From Anaspis maculata (taxonomy: Eukaryota; Arthropoda; Insecta; Coleoptera; Scraptiidae): 64,000 nt of DNA. The position numbers were made by a program, and so were the translations under genes. The stretch's first letter is position 1; each line of letters opens with the position of its first letter. The stretch lies in assembly GCA_949128115.1 (NCBI GenBank), contig OX421966.1:65283416-65347415 (forward strand). Direction: 5' to 3'. Of the stretch, positions 32,811 to 44,440 are shown piece after piece. Under the pieces are notes generated by a model that worked only from the letters and a program-made list of their open reading frames with translations, ran no database searches and was not told where the DNA came from.

Positions 32811-33245
32811 TGTTCTGGCATCACACACATGAAATAGAGGGCAAAACTATTTATTAAATATTTTCCGACACATAGAGCTTAACGATGACAGCCCGCGTAA
32901 TTTAAGAAATCTCTCAGTGACTACGTCTCATTGACGTCAGTGAGATGTTACACTTCGGCAAGTTGGAGGCAGTAACAATGTGATGTCCGGTAGATGTCTC
33001 ATGTGTGGTGTTCAATTTAAGTTCATTTCGAAACATCCCTCAGACATTACGTCGTATAACATCGCGGATGAACATCACAGAGATGTGGAAGTAACGTTCA
33101 TTGTGATGTTATTTTGTGACATGATTGAGATCATCTCATTCATGAAACATGACATGCTATGCTGAGTGGGTTGTTATCGTTACAGAAAAACCCCACGGAA
33201 AAACCTGCTGATAACCTAGTAGTTGATGCAGGGCAAAAAAGAAAC

Positions 33246-34614
33246 GAAGAAACAAAATTCTGTTTTCATGTTCACCTAAATACTTAGAAGGAGACCACAA
33301 CACAAAATACAAGTTGGTCTCAGATGAAAGAGTTGAAAAAACTAGAACGATTGCATAGGGTCTTGTAAATTTACCTATGTCGTGGCGAGCGCTGCGATTA
33401 TAATTAAGAACAACAATGACGTCATAGGGGCGAATTTTCACGAGCTACCTATAGCTACTCACGTGCATACCTGTACCTGATTCCGTTGCCGATAAGACGA
33501 CGACGGTTTCAAGCCTGCCATAATTATTACTGATTGTTTGGAGACAATGGCGTTTGTCAAAACGACCACAGCAATACCTAATAAGACCATGGGAACGTGA
33601 TAGGTGAAAATCGGAGGTGAAGATCTAGGTGGAAACATCTTCCCAAGTGACGTCACGAAAATATTTCCAAAACGTTCCATCGACTGATCGGACTCATATA
33701 AAAAACTAAGATTTGTTCCGTAATACTTCTAAACTACCTTTCCCATAAGTTAGGCAAATAAAATATGGACTTGATTTTTGTGTTGTGGTCTCCGTTAAAC
33801 ACTTGGTTTTTGGAATGAGAGTTCTATGATTCTACGAATATTGAACCGACACGTTTCGAGAACTTTGATGGTTTTTCATAGGGCAAAGCTCGACGACAAA
33901 CATCTGGAATAAGCGCGGAGCTTTGGCATGCATCCAGCAAAGACACGGAAAGCTACTCATCGTGAACCTCTCAAACTGGATCATCTCCTATACGGCATGC
34001 ACCGGCCGATCCTCTGTTCGCCATCATCAAGTTTTCGTTCTCTTATTTTAACACTTGAATAATTATTGCTAATTTTCTTTGCCCGTCGAGCTCCGGCTAT
34101 AGATTGGTATAGGTAGGTACCTAGATACTCGAGAAAATGGAATTCCAAGTTGGAGCGTCAGTAGCAGAACTTTTGCCGGGAGAGAAAAGTTTCACACACC
34201 TTTTTCTCGAACAACACCACTCTGAGGAATTGAAGCGCGCGAGCTCCCAAAACACCAAATTCGCGTAGTTACTTCATAAATAATTTCTTACACGTGCATG
34301 CCAGGAGGGCCGAGCTGGATGGCGTCTCCGGAGCGACGTCAGCGTTTGCCAGGAAGAGCAGTCTCGGTTTTCAGTTTTCCACATTCTCTCCACCTCACAT
34401 GCCGATCGTCCCCAGGGGGGCGCCTCTTTGCATGGCACATGTGACGAATATTTTCGTTCCACTTAAGCGTCATATTCTGAAACAAGGTTTCCTCTACGCT
34501 CCAGCACCTATATTTCAAAAAGGTAGGCACCTACATGTCCAACTGTAGGTAATTGAAGTGAGAAGATGGAAACAATATTGACAAACTCGGGCTTCCCGAC
34601 CAGTTGATAGCAAC
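33246..34614. other. Unassigned ~1.4-kb interval
   Basis: No repeats shared with the window. A minus-strand ORF of 73 codons (33459-33680) has one hydrophobic stretch (FTYHVPMVLLGIAVVVL) and could be a short exon, but nothing else supports it. GC-rich 34280-34450 has overlapping ORFs of 62-84 codons in three frames, none recognised. Confidence 0.35.
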
Positions 34615-34617
34615 TTA

Positions 34618-37206
34618 TAGCCCAGGCTTTTTAGCATTTAACATGAAACAAATTGATCTACGTGCAATCTTCACGGTATCGTACCCACTTAACCTTACTA
34701 AACAACATACTAAAAGTCCCCAACTTTCCTCCGTGTGCGTCATAATTTTTGAGGGGAGGGGTCAAAATTTTCATCAAAAAAATTCTAGGACAAGAGTAAT
34801 CTAGTCAGTGGCTTCTGATTTATTATATTTGGATACAGTGGGTTATAAGTGAAGCTTATTGACAAATTAGATGTCTATGGTCCCCATGAGGGGAGCTCGG
34901 GAAGGGGGCAATTGGTGACCTATGCAAGAAATTTGGTTTTCAATAATATTGAGACAATACTGGCATGTTGGGTATCGTTTCCCACTAAATCTGACCTTGC
35001 AAATCCGAATATGACATTTAATGTCTGTTTAAAAACTCATTCAAGCAATTTTCAGCAGAAAAACGTGATTTTGGGACCAAAATAAAGCCGGTTTTTCTAT
35101 TTGGGTTATTTTTGCGTTTGATGCAATTATCATTTGGATTCAAGATTGGATTAATTATATGGACTTTTCTGCATAAGACTATCATATCATAAACGAGACG
35201 TAAGTAGTTACAAGGTAAGAAAAATAATTTATTGGAAAAAAATGTCGAAGTCCTAAATGTCACTCAAAAATATCTCCGCGCTGTTGAAAAAAATGTATTG
35301 TAGCTGTAATATGGCTTTGATTTCATCCTTGAAGGTTTCTTCTTGTAGCCAAAGCAATTCTCTAGCTTCCGAAAAAAGAACACTCTACATTAAAATGATG
35401 ATAATATAACAACAGCAACTTTCCCGCGGGTATAGACACATTTTTCAGTTTCAAGCTGGCTTACACCGAACATCAAACCACCTCGATTTTATAGTATTCA
35501 AGAAATGATAATTATGTCGAATGCCTGATGTAAATGCGTGAAATAGTTGCAGTTATCGATCCTATTCGAAATTTCGATCATTGATGTATTCAACGTGAAA
35601 ATATCGTGAATTGAAAATCCACAATTTTCAAGAGCAAATTATCATTTTTTTCAATCAAAAATCTTCACAATCTTTTCAAAACAGAGCTTCAACATTGTAT
35701 TTACATATTAATGATGTATTGGAAGTCTAGCACAGCACAGGAAGATTTTTATAGACATGCTCTGCAAAAAATATCAAATTATTATTATTATAATCTCAAA
35801 TTCACTAGTAGTAAAAAAAAATCGCATGTAGCTTACCATCCGTACTCTAAGCTTATTTTGTCCAATATTAGTTTCGTTAAAAACTCGTCGCTTGATTTCC
35901 AAACAATAAATCGATAGTTACCTCGAATACCTACCGATAGTACCTATACCCATCTAAAATAATAGCAAATTTATCTAGCACCTGAAGGGACTAAATACAT
36001 AAGTTTATAAAAATAACAGATCGTCCTCAGGGTCATACTCAACAAGGTGGGGTAGATTCTCACATGTTGCGCCCCTACAGAACTTACTTACACATTTGCG
36101 AATAAGACAAGGATGATCGCCTGCATCTACATTTTAGACCGTAGTTCTTCATGCAGTTGCAAGACACTATCTTCAAAAGAGTCTCCGGAGCTGAAGGAAG
36201 ATGCGACCAACTACACGTGGGTGCTCCCGCGTAGCCCACTGTGTTTTTTGTTTACATCTAGAGTACCTTAGCTATTATTATCTAGCAAAAAGCCGCGGTT
36301 AATCCGAGGTCTAGGAGCCGCGATATTACGTGAAATGACAGACACACAGACGGACGGACGGACGAATAATGAAATAAAATATCTTTGTTGTTTGTACATC
36401 TAGAGTACCTAAGCTATCATCTAGCGAAAACTCAAGCGCAATCCGAAGTTTGGTAGTTGAGATATTGCCGGATACTGCAAACGGCAATAACAAGAACAAA
36501 CTATAAGCGCTACAAGTAGTAGCGCTAAAACCATAGAGGAAAATTGCGAAAATGTACCTAGTACCTACTCATACGAGTACTACCAGACCAGATTTAGTCA
36601 GTACGATGCTGTGCATATTGAACGTAGGATCAATTATTACAGATCAAAGTCTAGGTTAATAATGTTGAAGTGATTTTCCCCATATAATGCGTTTGACGTA
36701 ACTTCATAGAATCCTTATTGGAATTGCTGGACAATTCACAATGGAGCTAAAAGATACGTCATTTTGAAGCTGAAACTGTAGGGAATCTACTGCATATAAT
36801 AATACCAAGTGATATTTGGTGGTCGATGCAAAAGTAAAATGTTAACTGAAGCATGAGAAAAAAAACACGAAAAAAGTGCCATTATCAAGAAATTAAGTCT
36901 GTTAGTGTCAAATTTTGGACAAAAGCTATCCCATATCATTCACTTTGATTCATTATCTTTCATTCAAGACCAAGATAAGAGAAATCGAGTGGGTGGTTGA
37001 GAACTGAGAGCATTTTTAAGCGGAAAGTGCATTTTGAGGTGTCTTCATCTTTGCCTGTCAAAAAACCGATGACGCACACGGGGGAAAGTTGGGGACTTTT
37101 TGTATGTTATACAGCAAAGTTCAGTGAACCCAAAACTGAAGAGATTGACCGTGTTTCAATTTGTTTCATGTTTTGCCGTTTTTTCGACTAGGCTACGCCT
37201 GGGCTA
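34618..37206. mobile_element. 2.6-kb TIR element (TAGCCCAGGC termini), TTA duplication
   Basis: Arms of about 140 bp (34618-34755 and 37062-37206) are inverted (TAGCCCAGGC, ACATGAAACAAATTGA, AAAGTTGGGGACT). TTA flanks both ends (34615-34617 and 37207-37209). The interior is AT-rich and without a transposase ORF. The first ten bases are identical to the foldback family at 17395. Confidence 0.8.
36248..36470 (+). repeat. Two-unit direct repeat
   Basis: TTTACATCTAGAGTACCT with the following ~80 bp occurs at 36248-36330 and again at 36385-36465. Between them lies a short ACAGACGGACGGACGG run. Confidence 0.65.
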
Positions 37207-37209
37207 TTA

Positions 37210-37697
37210 TTGAAAAAAATCAAATTTCGGAGAAATTGCTTTCGAATTTAGAGCATGTTTTCATGGTCAAGTCATAGTACGTAAAGTTTTCGAAGGAGAC
37301 TTGAATGGTGGATTTGTATTAATAGTCCGGACGTTGAGGGAAAAAAAATTAGGGGTACCTTGACGTATACCTTGACGTATTTTGCTTGCGGCGATAGACA
37401 GAATTGTTCAGACAGGTTCTAAAAAGATGTGTGTCAAAGGGCATTGCATTACTCAAAAATGCAGTGAACAGGACTTTTTCCGAACATGCCGACTCCTCTA
37501 TTTGTATAGGTACTCAGTGTTTTTGAAATTTCAAACTTAAATATCTCCGAAACCGCTGATCTGATGAAAGTTCGACACATGAGTCCCTTTTTCTTGAGTC
37601 ACTTTGAGTCAATTTTTTCTCTGATCCTTTTTTAATTAATGACCTTCATTATTCCCCACGCCACTGGCTGGCTTTCTTCAAAATCTGGTAGATCGAT
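37210..37697. other. Unassigned interval with a TAGTCCGG-like terminus
   Basis: TAGTCCGGACGTTGAGGG near 37325 resembles the TAGTCCGG family ends, but no partner or subterminal block is visible. The direct repeat TACCTTGACGTAT follows at about 37356-37380. Confidence 0.35.
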
Positions 37698-40600
37698 AGT
37701 GAAGCCACCCGTATTTGGCGGGCCAAAAATAATCCGGCAAGAAATGAATCAAAGCCGTGAAAGTCGAAGAATTATGCGAATATTCAGATCAGAGTCAAGT
37801 GATCATTAAAAGATGTCGCTAGTTATTTAATTCACACGTGTGAACCTAGCAAAGTTCTACAACATGAATCGCTTGCTACATCTCGATATTAGACAACCGT
37901 CCCTGCACGACGTCAGATAATATGGTGGAATCAATGTGAAATAGGAGTAAAGCTAATGAAGCTAGTTAGTCCGCCGGCCTGCTCTTGCTGCATCGGCGTT
38001 CCGCGCACCCGTTGCCCCAACCACACTCCGGTGCGCTGTATCAAGCTACCTATTTTGGAATGTACGACTATACGTCGTTCGCGGTTGTCGGTCGATTTGG
38101 ATACGATAAAATATTCTGAATTGCCGGGAATGCAGGAGTTCGATGAAGATTGACCGTTGTATGTGGACCAATCCGCCTGGGCTGCCGTCCGCTCCCGACT
38201 TTTCACGCTCGTTGCCGAGTGCTTCTATGGGTCTGTTAGACTTCTCACGCTCGTTGCCAAGTGCTTCTGCGGGTCTGTTAGAGACGAGTTTTGATCCACC
38301 TCGAGGTTCGAGGAAGCTGAGCTGAAACCCGTAGATGCTGCGTCGCGACCCACCTAGAGGCAGTAGAGTCGAAGCCCTTCGATGATTAGTCTCAACCCAC
38401 TTGGACGATGCTGAGTCGAAACCCTGGCTGATGCGCCGTAGCACACCTGGTGCATTTTGATCCCCTTGGGGAAGTTGAGTTGAGAAACTTCCAGGAAGAG
38501 CTTTGATCCGCCTAGAAGCTGACGAGTTGTTACTCTTTGAGTCTCAACTCAACTTTAGGGTGCAATATCAAAGCCCTTGGATGTCGTGTCTCGATCCGCC
38601 TCTGGGAGTCAAGTCAAAACCCTTCGACGACAAGTTCTAATTCCTCGTCAGGTATAGTAGGTTCACTTGTACTGTGACTCTAGTTGGCTGGACAAATTTT
38701 CTACTTTAGCATTGTAGGCTTGCCGCCTTTTCACCTCGAGTGAAACTGACTTCTCTGGAAGTGAAGTTTATATTTCTTATCAAATTGATATTAAAATCTT
38801 GGAAAACTGACCTTGTCAAACGTAGAAGTGCGACTAAGGGGACGCAGAGCTGTGTTACTGTCATGTAGACACCAAAAAAAGCACGGGGTGGCCGCAAATC
38901 TAAGTCATCTTGACAGCGGCTCATTCAGGGTGACAAAAACTCGTCCCGGAAAGCCCCAAAACAAAAGCAAATTGCAAATTGAAGGTACTAACATCAATTT
39001 CGGTCCAATACGCAACTTTAAGCGGCTGGATTTTTTGAAATTTGGTTTAGTTTACTTTTTACACGTAAATTCTTTTGTCAATGACAGACTGCACGGCAAT
39101 CCTTGTATCGCCTATGATTATTTAGGGTTTTGCGTGTATTTTTGACTGGGAGCGGCGGAAGGGTTGATGATTGCATGAGGCCCCTTTTTTGGACGAAGGG
39201 CATTGTATACTCTTCAATTTGAAGCATCGAAAGTTGAACCGGCTTCGAGAGGTTAGAAATATTCTTGACAACTGTCAAATGTCAAAGCTCTTTTGATTTA
39301 TTTGTTCATTGAAGAAAATAAAAAACAGGTCGAAAAATTGCTACATTATCCAATAAAATGGGAAAAAGCGTCAGAAATCACGTCCCGCAAAAATGTTCCG
39401 GCTATCTGCAAAGAAAATACGCAAAAAGTGTGTTTCAAAACTGGTCCGGCCAGAGCAGCCAACTGCAAAGTTTTGGAGATTTTCTATATTTCACATTTGG
39501 AAACTTGAAAACAAAATCTCACAGCCGACTAGAATCGCGGTACAAGTGAACATAGTATAGTTGTGCTGAGGCCCCTCCGGTGCTGAGTTTTGATCTATCT
39601 CCAAGTCGCAGAGTTGAGATCCATTGATGGTGTGTTTCGATCCCCCTCTGGGAAGTTGAGTTGCGATCCTTTGACGGAGAGTTTGAACCCACCTCGAGGA
39701 TGTAGAGTTGAAACCCCTGAATGATCCAGGCCGGATAGAAGCAAGTTCTTTTGTTTCGATATCTCTTGTAGCAGGGTGATGACCTCGGCAAGCGGAGTGT
39801 TAGTCTTGGTGAGTTGGGATTGATGCTTACGATTGAGCTTTGTCGTGAAGAATGTATGATGGGGCTTACACGTGCGCTCTGAATCTGCCTGCGCGTGCTG
39901 GTATCTGCGCTACTGTCTGCCATCTGCACAGCAGCCACTATAAAGCCTCGTCCTTTGTTGGATACCTTAACAGAAAGATATTCAAGCCCTTGGGCCCCCT
40001 GGACTTTGTGTTGTGACTGCGGTACTCAGAGCACCGGACCTAGTAGGTTGGATCTGGAAACTCGCGGGTGAGACTCCTCTGCGTTGTTGAAACTTCTAGT
40101 TATTCGGAAAATGTAAATTCCGAGAACTACGTGACGACTTACGAAGATCAAGTAATTGAAATAAAATAGAAATGCGTTTAGATCGGGGTTCGGACCCTGC
40201 CGTAGAGTCTTAATTGTTGATCGGAATTAGTTAATGATGAAATCCCCTCCTTGAAACTAATAGCTTTGTTTTAGCGCCACGACAGTTCCTGATATTTCCA
40301 TGTTGGTTGAAATTTCAAATACAACAAAATAAATATTATGCCCTGAAAAGGAAGTTCCTTAGTGGAATACTTCGGTACACGGTTGGATATCGCGAAAATA
40401 TTAATTGCTGTTGCAGCAATCGTCGGTAATTATAGATGATGTATAAGCTTGCTACTGGAATGAAGACGTTCTTATTCGAAACTGAAGACATTATTCCGGT
40501 ACCCAACGACGCAACCTTTCAGATAGGGACTTTGTAAAATGAATTGTTATGAGGGCTCGATCAGGTATAGTGTAGACGGCGATTATTTATTGTTAGGGTA

Positions 40601-40828
40601 GATATTGTTTCAACGCCTCTCCGCATCAGCTTTCCGGCAAACACCCTGTATAGTCAATTATCTGCGTCAAGATATGCGTTTTGTTTCTCCTGACTGCGGC
40701 ATTCTCTTATCTCACAAACTGGTAAACAACAACGAACTAGCGCGTATACGGGGCCTGCTCAAAAACTTTTTCACAATTAAGTTTGTACCTTGACTTGAGT
40801 ATTATTGGCGCTCACCATCGGTTAGAAA
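37698..40828 (+). repeat. Large repeat F, copy 2, with two insertions
   Basis: Aligns end to end with 10446-12520, from TGAAGCCACCCG to CGCTCACCATCGGTT. Extra sequence: a TIR element at 38653-39559 and about 140 bp near 40303-40445. It contains the same ~33-bp degenerate GC-rich minisatellite and the CACCCTGTATA at 40642-40652. ORFs are not conserved in frame with copy 1. Confidence 0.75.
38653..39559. mobile_element. ~0.9-kb TIR element inside repeat F
   Basis: The ends TATAGTAGGTTCACTTGTAC and its diverged complement form TIRs of about 40 bp, continuing through CTAGTTGGCTG. The insertion is shown by its absence from copy 1 of repeat F. TA dinucleotides flank it, so a TA-targeting (Tc1/mariner-like) origin is possible. 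ORFs up to 110 codons have no recognised domain. Confidence 0.75.
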
Positions 40829-41531
40829 GTTTAAATCTGGCACCGCGGAAGAAAATAGAAATTCAGCTCACCGCAGTCCATCTGCTCAAATCGAGTGAGT
40901 AAGGAATCCAAGAACAGTTTCAGGTTGCCACATGAACGTCGAGAAACAGTCAATGAAAAAGAGTCACAGCCGAAAAGAAGTCAATCAATCAACTTCAATA
41001 TTTGCTGTTTGGTGTTCGAAACATTGCTGCTGCACGGAGAAATGTGAATAACCGGGTTTAAGCAGGACCTGGAGTTCTCAGATGTCGTGCTGCGGACGTG
41101 GTCCAATATTTTTGTCGGAAATATACCGATTGTTTGAAGACTTGTGTCAGGTTACCGCTTGTGTCAACCTCACGCGGGCAAGAAGACTCACTTTGTCCAA
41201 GTTGTAAAAATATCACCAGCCTTATAGGTATTTTGCCTTGGTACCTACATTGAAATGATATCTGGCTGCAGCATGTTGCATGAATAATTTTCCTTTTATT
41301 GGCGAGAGACACTTTGTTTCGCAGCTATTGACTGAATACCTTCTCAAAAGCCTTATTGAGCGACCTAGTTTCTTAGAAGTTGCGACCTGAGAAGGCGCAG
41401 CTATTTTTTGAAGAAGTAGAAATGGAGATGGTGGAGCAGCCCTTGAAGAAAATCACTTGGAGGAAACTTCCACATGAGAACCGGAAAAAAACAGTAGAAA
41501 CATACAGAGTCTAAAGGAGATGTCATGTGAA
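40829..41531. other. Unassigned interval
   Basis: No repeats shared with the window. A minus ORF of 84 codons (41058-41312) has no recognisable features. Confidence 0.35.
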
Positions 41532-42525
41532 TATACAGGGTATTTGCAAACTTGAGATAGAAAATTGAGCCGCAGTTTAAGAAATGCGCCAACAGTGCCG
41601 GAAAAATGTTGAATAAAAGCTATGATCTTTATTTTTGGAAATATGGAGGCTCAAAAGGTGGTCCTTTGACCCCTTCTACTTTCGTTTTTCGTTACTTTCT
41701 TTAACGTTTTTTAGATTCTAGGAAACTCTTACCATCAGACCAAAAAGCAAATTTTTTTAATCTGTCTTTGTAGTTTTAGTTAGTGTACTGAGTGAGTCAT
41801 GAATCACAAAAATCTATTTTTCCTCGAAAATGGCCGTGGAAGGTTCTAGAGGTTATAAAACAATAATTAGTTCTCATATGAAATTTTTCTGCATGCATTT
41901 ATAAAGAAAACTGGATTTTCAGGATTTGCGACTTACCCTGTATAGTAAATGAAACTACAAAACACATTCAATTCAAAGTTCAAAAACCCAGTCGGTAGCA
42001 CGGTGAGCTCGGCCCCGCTTTCAAAGGCGAGGGTCCCGGGTTCAAATGCGCACTGGGTCAGATGGACTTTTTCACGCGTCCCTTAGTACCGGGGCATCTA
42101 CTATCGTGCGGTGATGCCCCGGGAAGAAGGATGAAACGAATAAGCCATCGAAACAAAACCCCACTGACAAATCCCACACTGATCCAAAGATGTAAATCTT
42201 ACAGTACTTCTCCGTTGTTATCGTCGTCATTGTTATCGTTATAGAAAAACTCCACGGAAAAGCCTGCTAATAACCTAGTAGTTGATGCAGGGCAAAAAAA
42301 CAACAAAAAAAAGGTTCAAAAACATTGCTTCTTGGTCTGTTGAGAACAATTCACTGAAATCTTTCGAAATTACAAAAATAGAGGGGGTCGGAAGACCACC
42401 TTTTGATCCTCCATATTTCCAAAAATTGGAACCCTGAATTTTTTTTACATTTTTCTGATACTTTTGAAGCATTTCTGTAACTGCAGTTTGATTTTCTACC
42501 CCAAAGTTTGCAAACACCCTGTATA
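41532..42525. mobile_element. Inverted-repeat element with TATACAGGGTRTTTGCAAAC ends, holding a SINE
   Basis: The left arm 41532-41760 and right arm 42310-42525 are inverted copies (TGGAAATATGGAGG-TCAAAA, TTTGCAAACTT). A CCCTGTATAGTA at 41937-41948 may be an additional end, so the left half could be a complete smaller element. SINE family 2 lies between. Confidence 0.65.
41988..42315 (+). mobile_element. tRNA-like SINE (family 2), copy 2, intact
   Basis: Head CCCAGTCGGTAGCACGGTGA, B box GGGTTCAAATGC, then a body ending AGTTGATGCAGGGC and an A-rich tail (CAAAAAAACAACAAAAAAAA). Uninterrupted counterpart of the copy split by 31129-33170. Confidence 0.75.
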
Positions 42526-42910
42526 ATATACCTTTTACCCTTATTGATGTTATTTGATGTTGTCAATAAATTCTGTAAGCAATCTCCAAGCAAATCACAC
42601 ATTCAGTAGACAATAAAAACCGTCAACAGAGAGGAATTCTTTTCCTGCATAGGCTTGTTTCGGGTGCGGTAACCTCCCCCAGTGTTCTTTCAAGGATCTC
42701 CCTAAATGTTCCAAGACAGGGCCTAAGGCGGAGTGATGTTTTTTATGTGAGGCCCACACAAAAGCTCTTTTACTTCAATTCTCCAGTGAACCGCCTTGCT
42801 CTGACATACAATAGGTTCCAGGAGAAGTTCGACATTTTCAACTGCAGTGCGGCGGATGTCAGGCGAGTTTTTGATTAAGATGCAATCGACGCATTGTTCT
42901 TGTCAGTGAG
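42526..42910. other. Unassigned interval
   Basis: Nothing recognised. Confidence 0.35.
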
Positions 42911-42986
42911 TAGTGTTGCGACGGATTTTCTTTTCTTCGTTCCGCGGTCACGCTATTATTGGACTTGTTAGTCTGTTGCGTGCCCG

Positions 42987-43024
<38 letters not shown>

Positions 43025-43199
43025 TATCTATTTTTTTTTATTTTTCTTTTCGAGAGTCCAATCAAGACTTTTGATCTTGACAGCCTTACTCTTGTCTTGT
43101 CTAGAAATTTAAACACAAGAGTCTCTAGAGGTCTTGTCTAAGTCTTGTTGTGTTTCCAAGACAAGAGTCTAGAAAGTCTAACTCTAGACGGCAACACTA
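42911..43199. mobile_element. Possible small TIR element (TAGTGTTGC ends)
   Basis: TAGTGTTGCGACGG and CTAGACGGCAACACTA are inverted ends 289 bp apart. The interior has a (ATA)n microsatellite and repeats of AAGACAAGAGTCTAGA. The flanks do not show a clear duplication. Confidence 0.4.
42986..43025. repeat. (ATA)n microsatellite
   Basis: About twelve trinucleotide units; it explains the poly-Ile ORFs on both strands. Confidence 0.95.
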
Positions 43200-43200
43200 A

Positions 43201-43600
43201 TTAGGGGAAACTTATCTCTCCGAAAATAGCTTAGATCTTTCAGATATTTTAGTCTGCGATTGTGAAGGTAGGGCTGGTATAGGAGCGAGACATTATTTAA
43301 CCATATCGACTTGCACATAGAGGTCAATAGATTGATGTTATGTTGAAAATGTATACTGTGTTTTATTGTGTTCAAACTCGTAGTCAGACCTGTCTCGATA
43401 ATCTCGAGAGCTCTATCCTCGAACAACAAGAAGGAAGGCACAACAGGATGGCGTCTTGATACTAGATGATCATCGGCCAAGCGGTTCCAAAAACGGGAAA
43501 CATGATTCAATTTAAATAAATTGAAATAAATTGAAGTATAATGGGTTGTCTACCCATTCAGGGGTTCAAGAAGATAGCGGGGGTCTTTTCAACACTAAAA
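43201..43600 (-). repeat. Repeat D, copy 2, with open coding-like frame
   Basis: Counterpart of 12971-13367. Here the minus-strand frame is open over 108 codons (43184-43510): SRFWNRLADDHLVSRRHP, ETGLTTSLN, RRLKYLKDLSYFRRD. The FWNRL motif followed by basic residues is reminiscent of the C-terminal region of some retroelement polymerases, but I cannot assign it. It lies next to other TEs. Confidence 0.55.
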
Positions 43601-43627
43601 GTTTTAGCGCCAGAAAAGTTCACACTA

Positions 43628-44324
43628 CACCATTTCCAACTGTATTTGCGATAATATCAAATGTATTTCAGATTAGCGATATGTATTTGAGAAAACACCA
43701 ATTGTATTTTGAATATGAGAAATGTAGTTTAGAATTTGCCAAATGTATTTTAATGATAAGAAATGTAGTTTAGAAATTGCCAAATGTATTTTAGATTTAA
43801 GAAATGTAGTTTAGAATATGCCAGTTGTATAATTGAATATTCAAATGTAGTTGAGAAAGTACCAAATGAATTTTAGAATAAGGATATGTAGTTCAGAAAA
43901 CGTGAATTGTAAGTGAGAAACCGCCAATTGTAGTTGAGAATTTGGAGTTCGTTTTCCTCAACAACGTTTGCTTTTTCATCGCTGTTCTACCCTGAAACAA
44001 AATATCTGAATCTGAAATACATTTCATAATATCTCAAATACATCTCATCTTATCGTAAATACATCTAACGTTTTCGAAAATACAATTGGCAATTTCTCCA
44101 TTGAACTTCGTGGATCTGGAAAGCATTTAATTTTTTCTAAAATACATTTGGTAATATCTCGAATACATTTCGTTAATCTAAAATACATTTAATATTTTCT
44201 AAAGTACATCTAATGTTTTCTAAAATGCATTGGCGATTTCTGAACTACATTTGGTTAATCTTAAATACATTTCATATTTTCTCAAATACATCTGAAGTTT
44301 TCTAAACTACAGCTGGAAAAGGTG
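43628..44324. mobile_element. TA-flanked palindromic MITE (CACC..GGTG), copy 1
   Basis: 697 bp, with ends CACCATTTCCAACTGTA and TACAGCTGGAAAAGGTG, flanked by TA. The left half is an array of a degenerate ~18-bp motif (AAATGTATTTTAGAATTTGCC type); the right half carries the same motif inverted (AAAATACATTTCGTAATATC type). Copy 2 has identical length. Confidence 0.9.
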
Positions 44325-44440
44325 TAGTAGCGTTGGTCAATCAAGAGCTAAATACCTCAGAGTCATCTTGACTCTTCAAACTCTACCAGAGATAAACTAA
44401 GTTGATTAACGCTGCTCAACACCCAACACAACTAATTTAA

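Larger units (their letters stand above)
31129..33170. mobile_element. 2-kb TIR element (CCCACTCAGCA termini) inside a SINE
   Basis: The ends CCCACTCAGCA and TGCTGAGTGGG are inverted. Comparison with the intact SINE at 41988-42315 shows duplication of TT only. Subterminal regions on both sides carry many copies of a GAGATGT/ACATCTC motif next to GTGAC or GTTAC (for example near 31140, 31453, 31545, 32942, 32985 and 33080), resembling transposase-binding arrays in CACTA-like elements. The interior holds other repeats (31208, 31700, 31942). No transposase is recognised; superfamily undetermined. Confidence 0.7.
30881..33245 (+). mobile_element. tRNA-like SINE (family 2), copy 1, split by an insertion
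   Basis: The left part 30881-31128 and right part 33171-33245 together match the intact copy at 41988-42315. The head CCCAGTCGGTAGCACGGTGA carries an A-box-like element and, about 45 bp later, GGTTCAAATCC is a B box. A 2-kb element (31129-33170) is inserted in the SINE body; the intact copy supplies the empty site. Confidence 0.75.

Noticed and set aside
33459..33680. 73-codon minus-strand ORF with a hydrophobic stretch
   Set aside because: No homology, second copy, or convincing promoter or splice context; cannot be told from a chance ORF.
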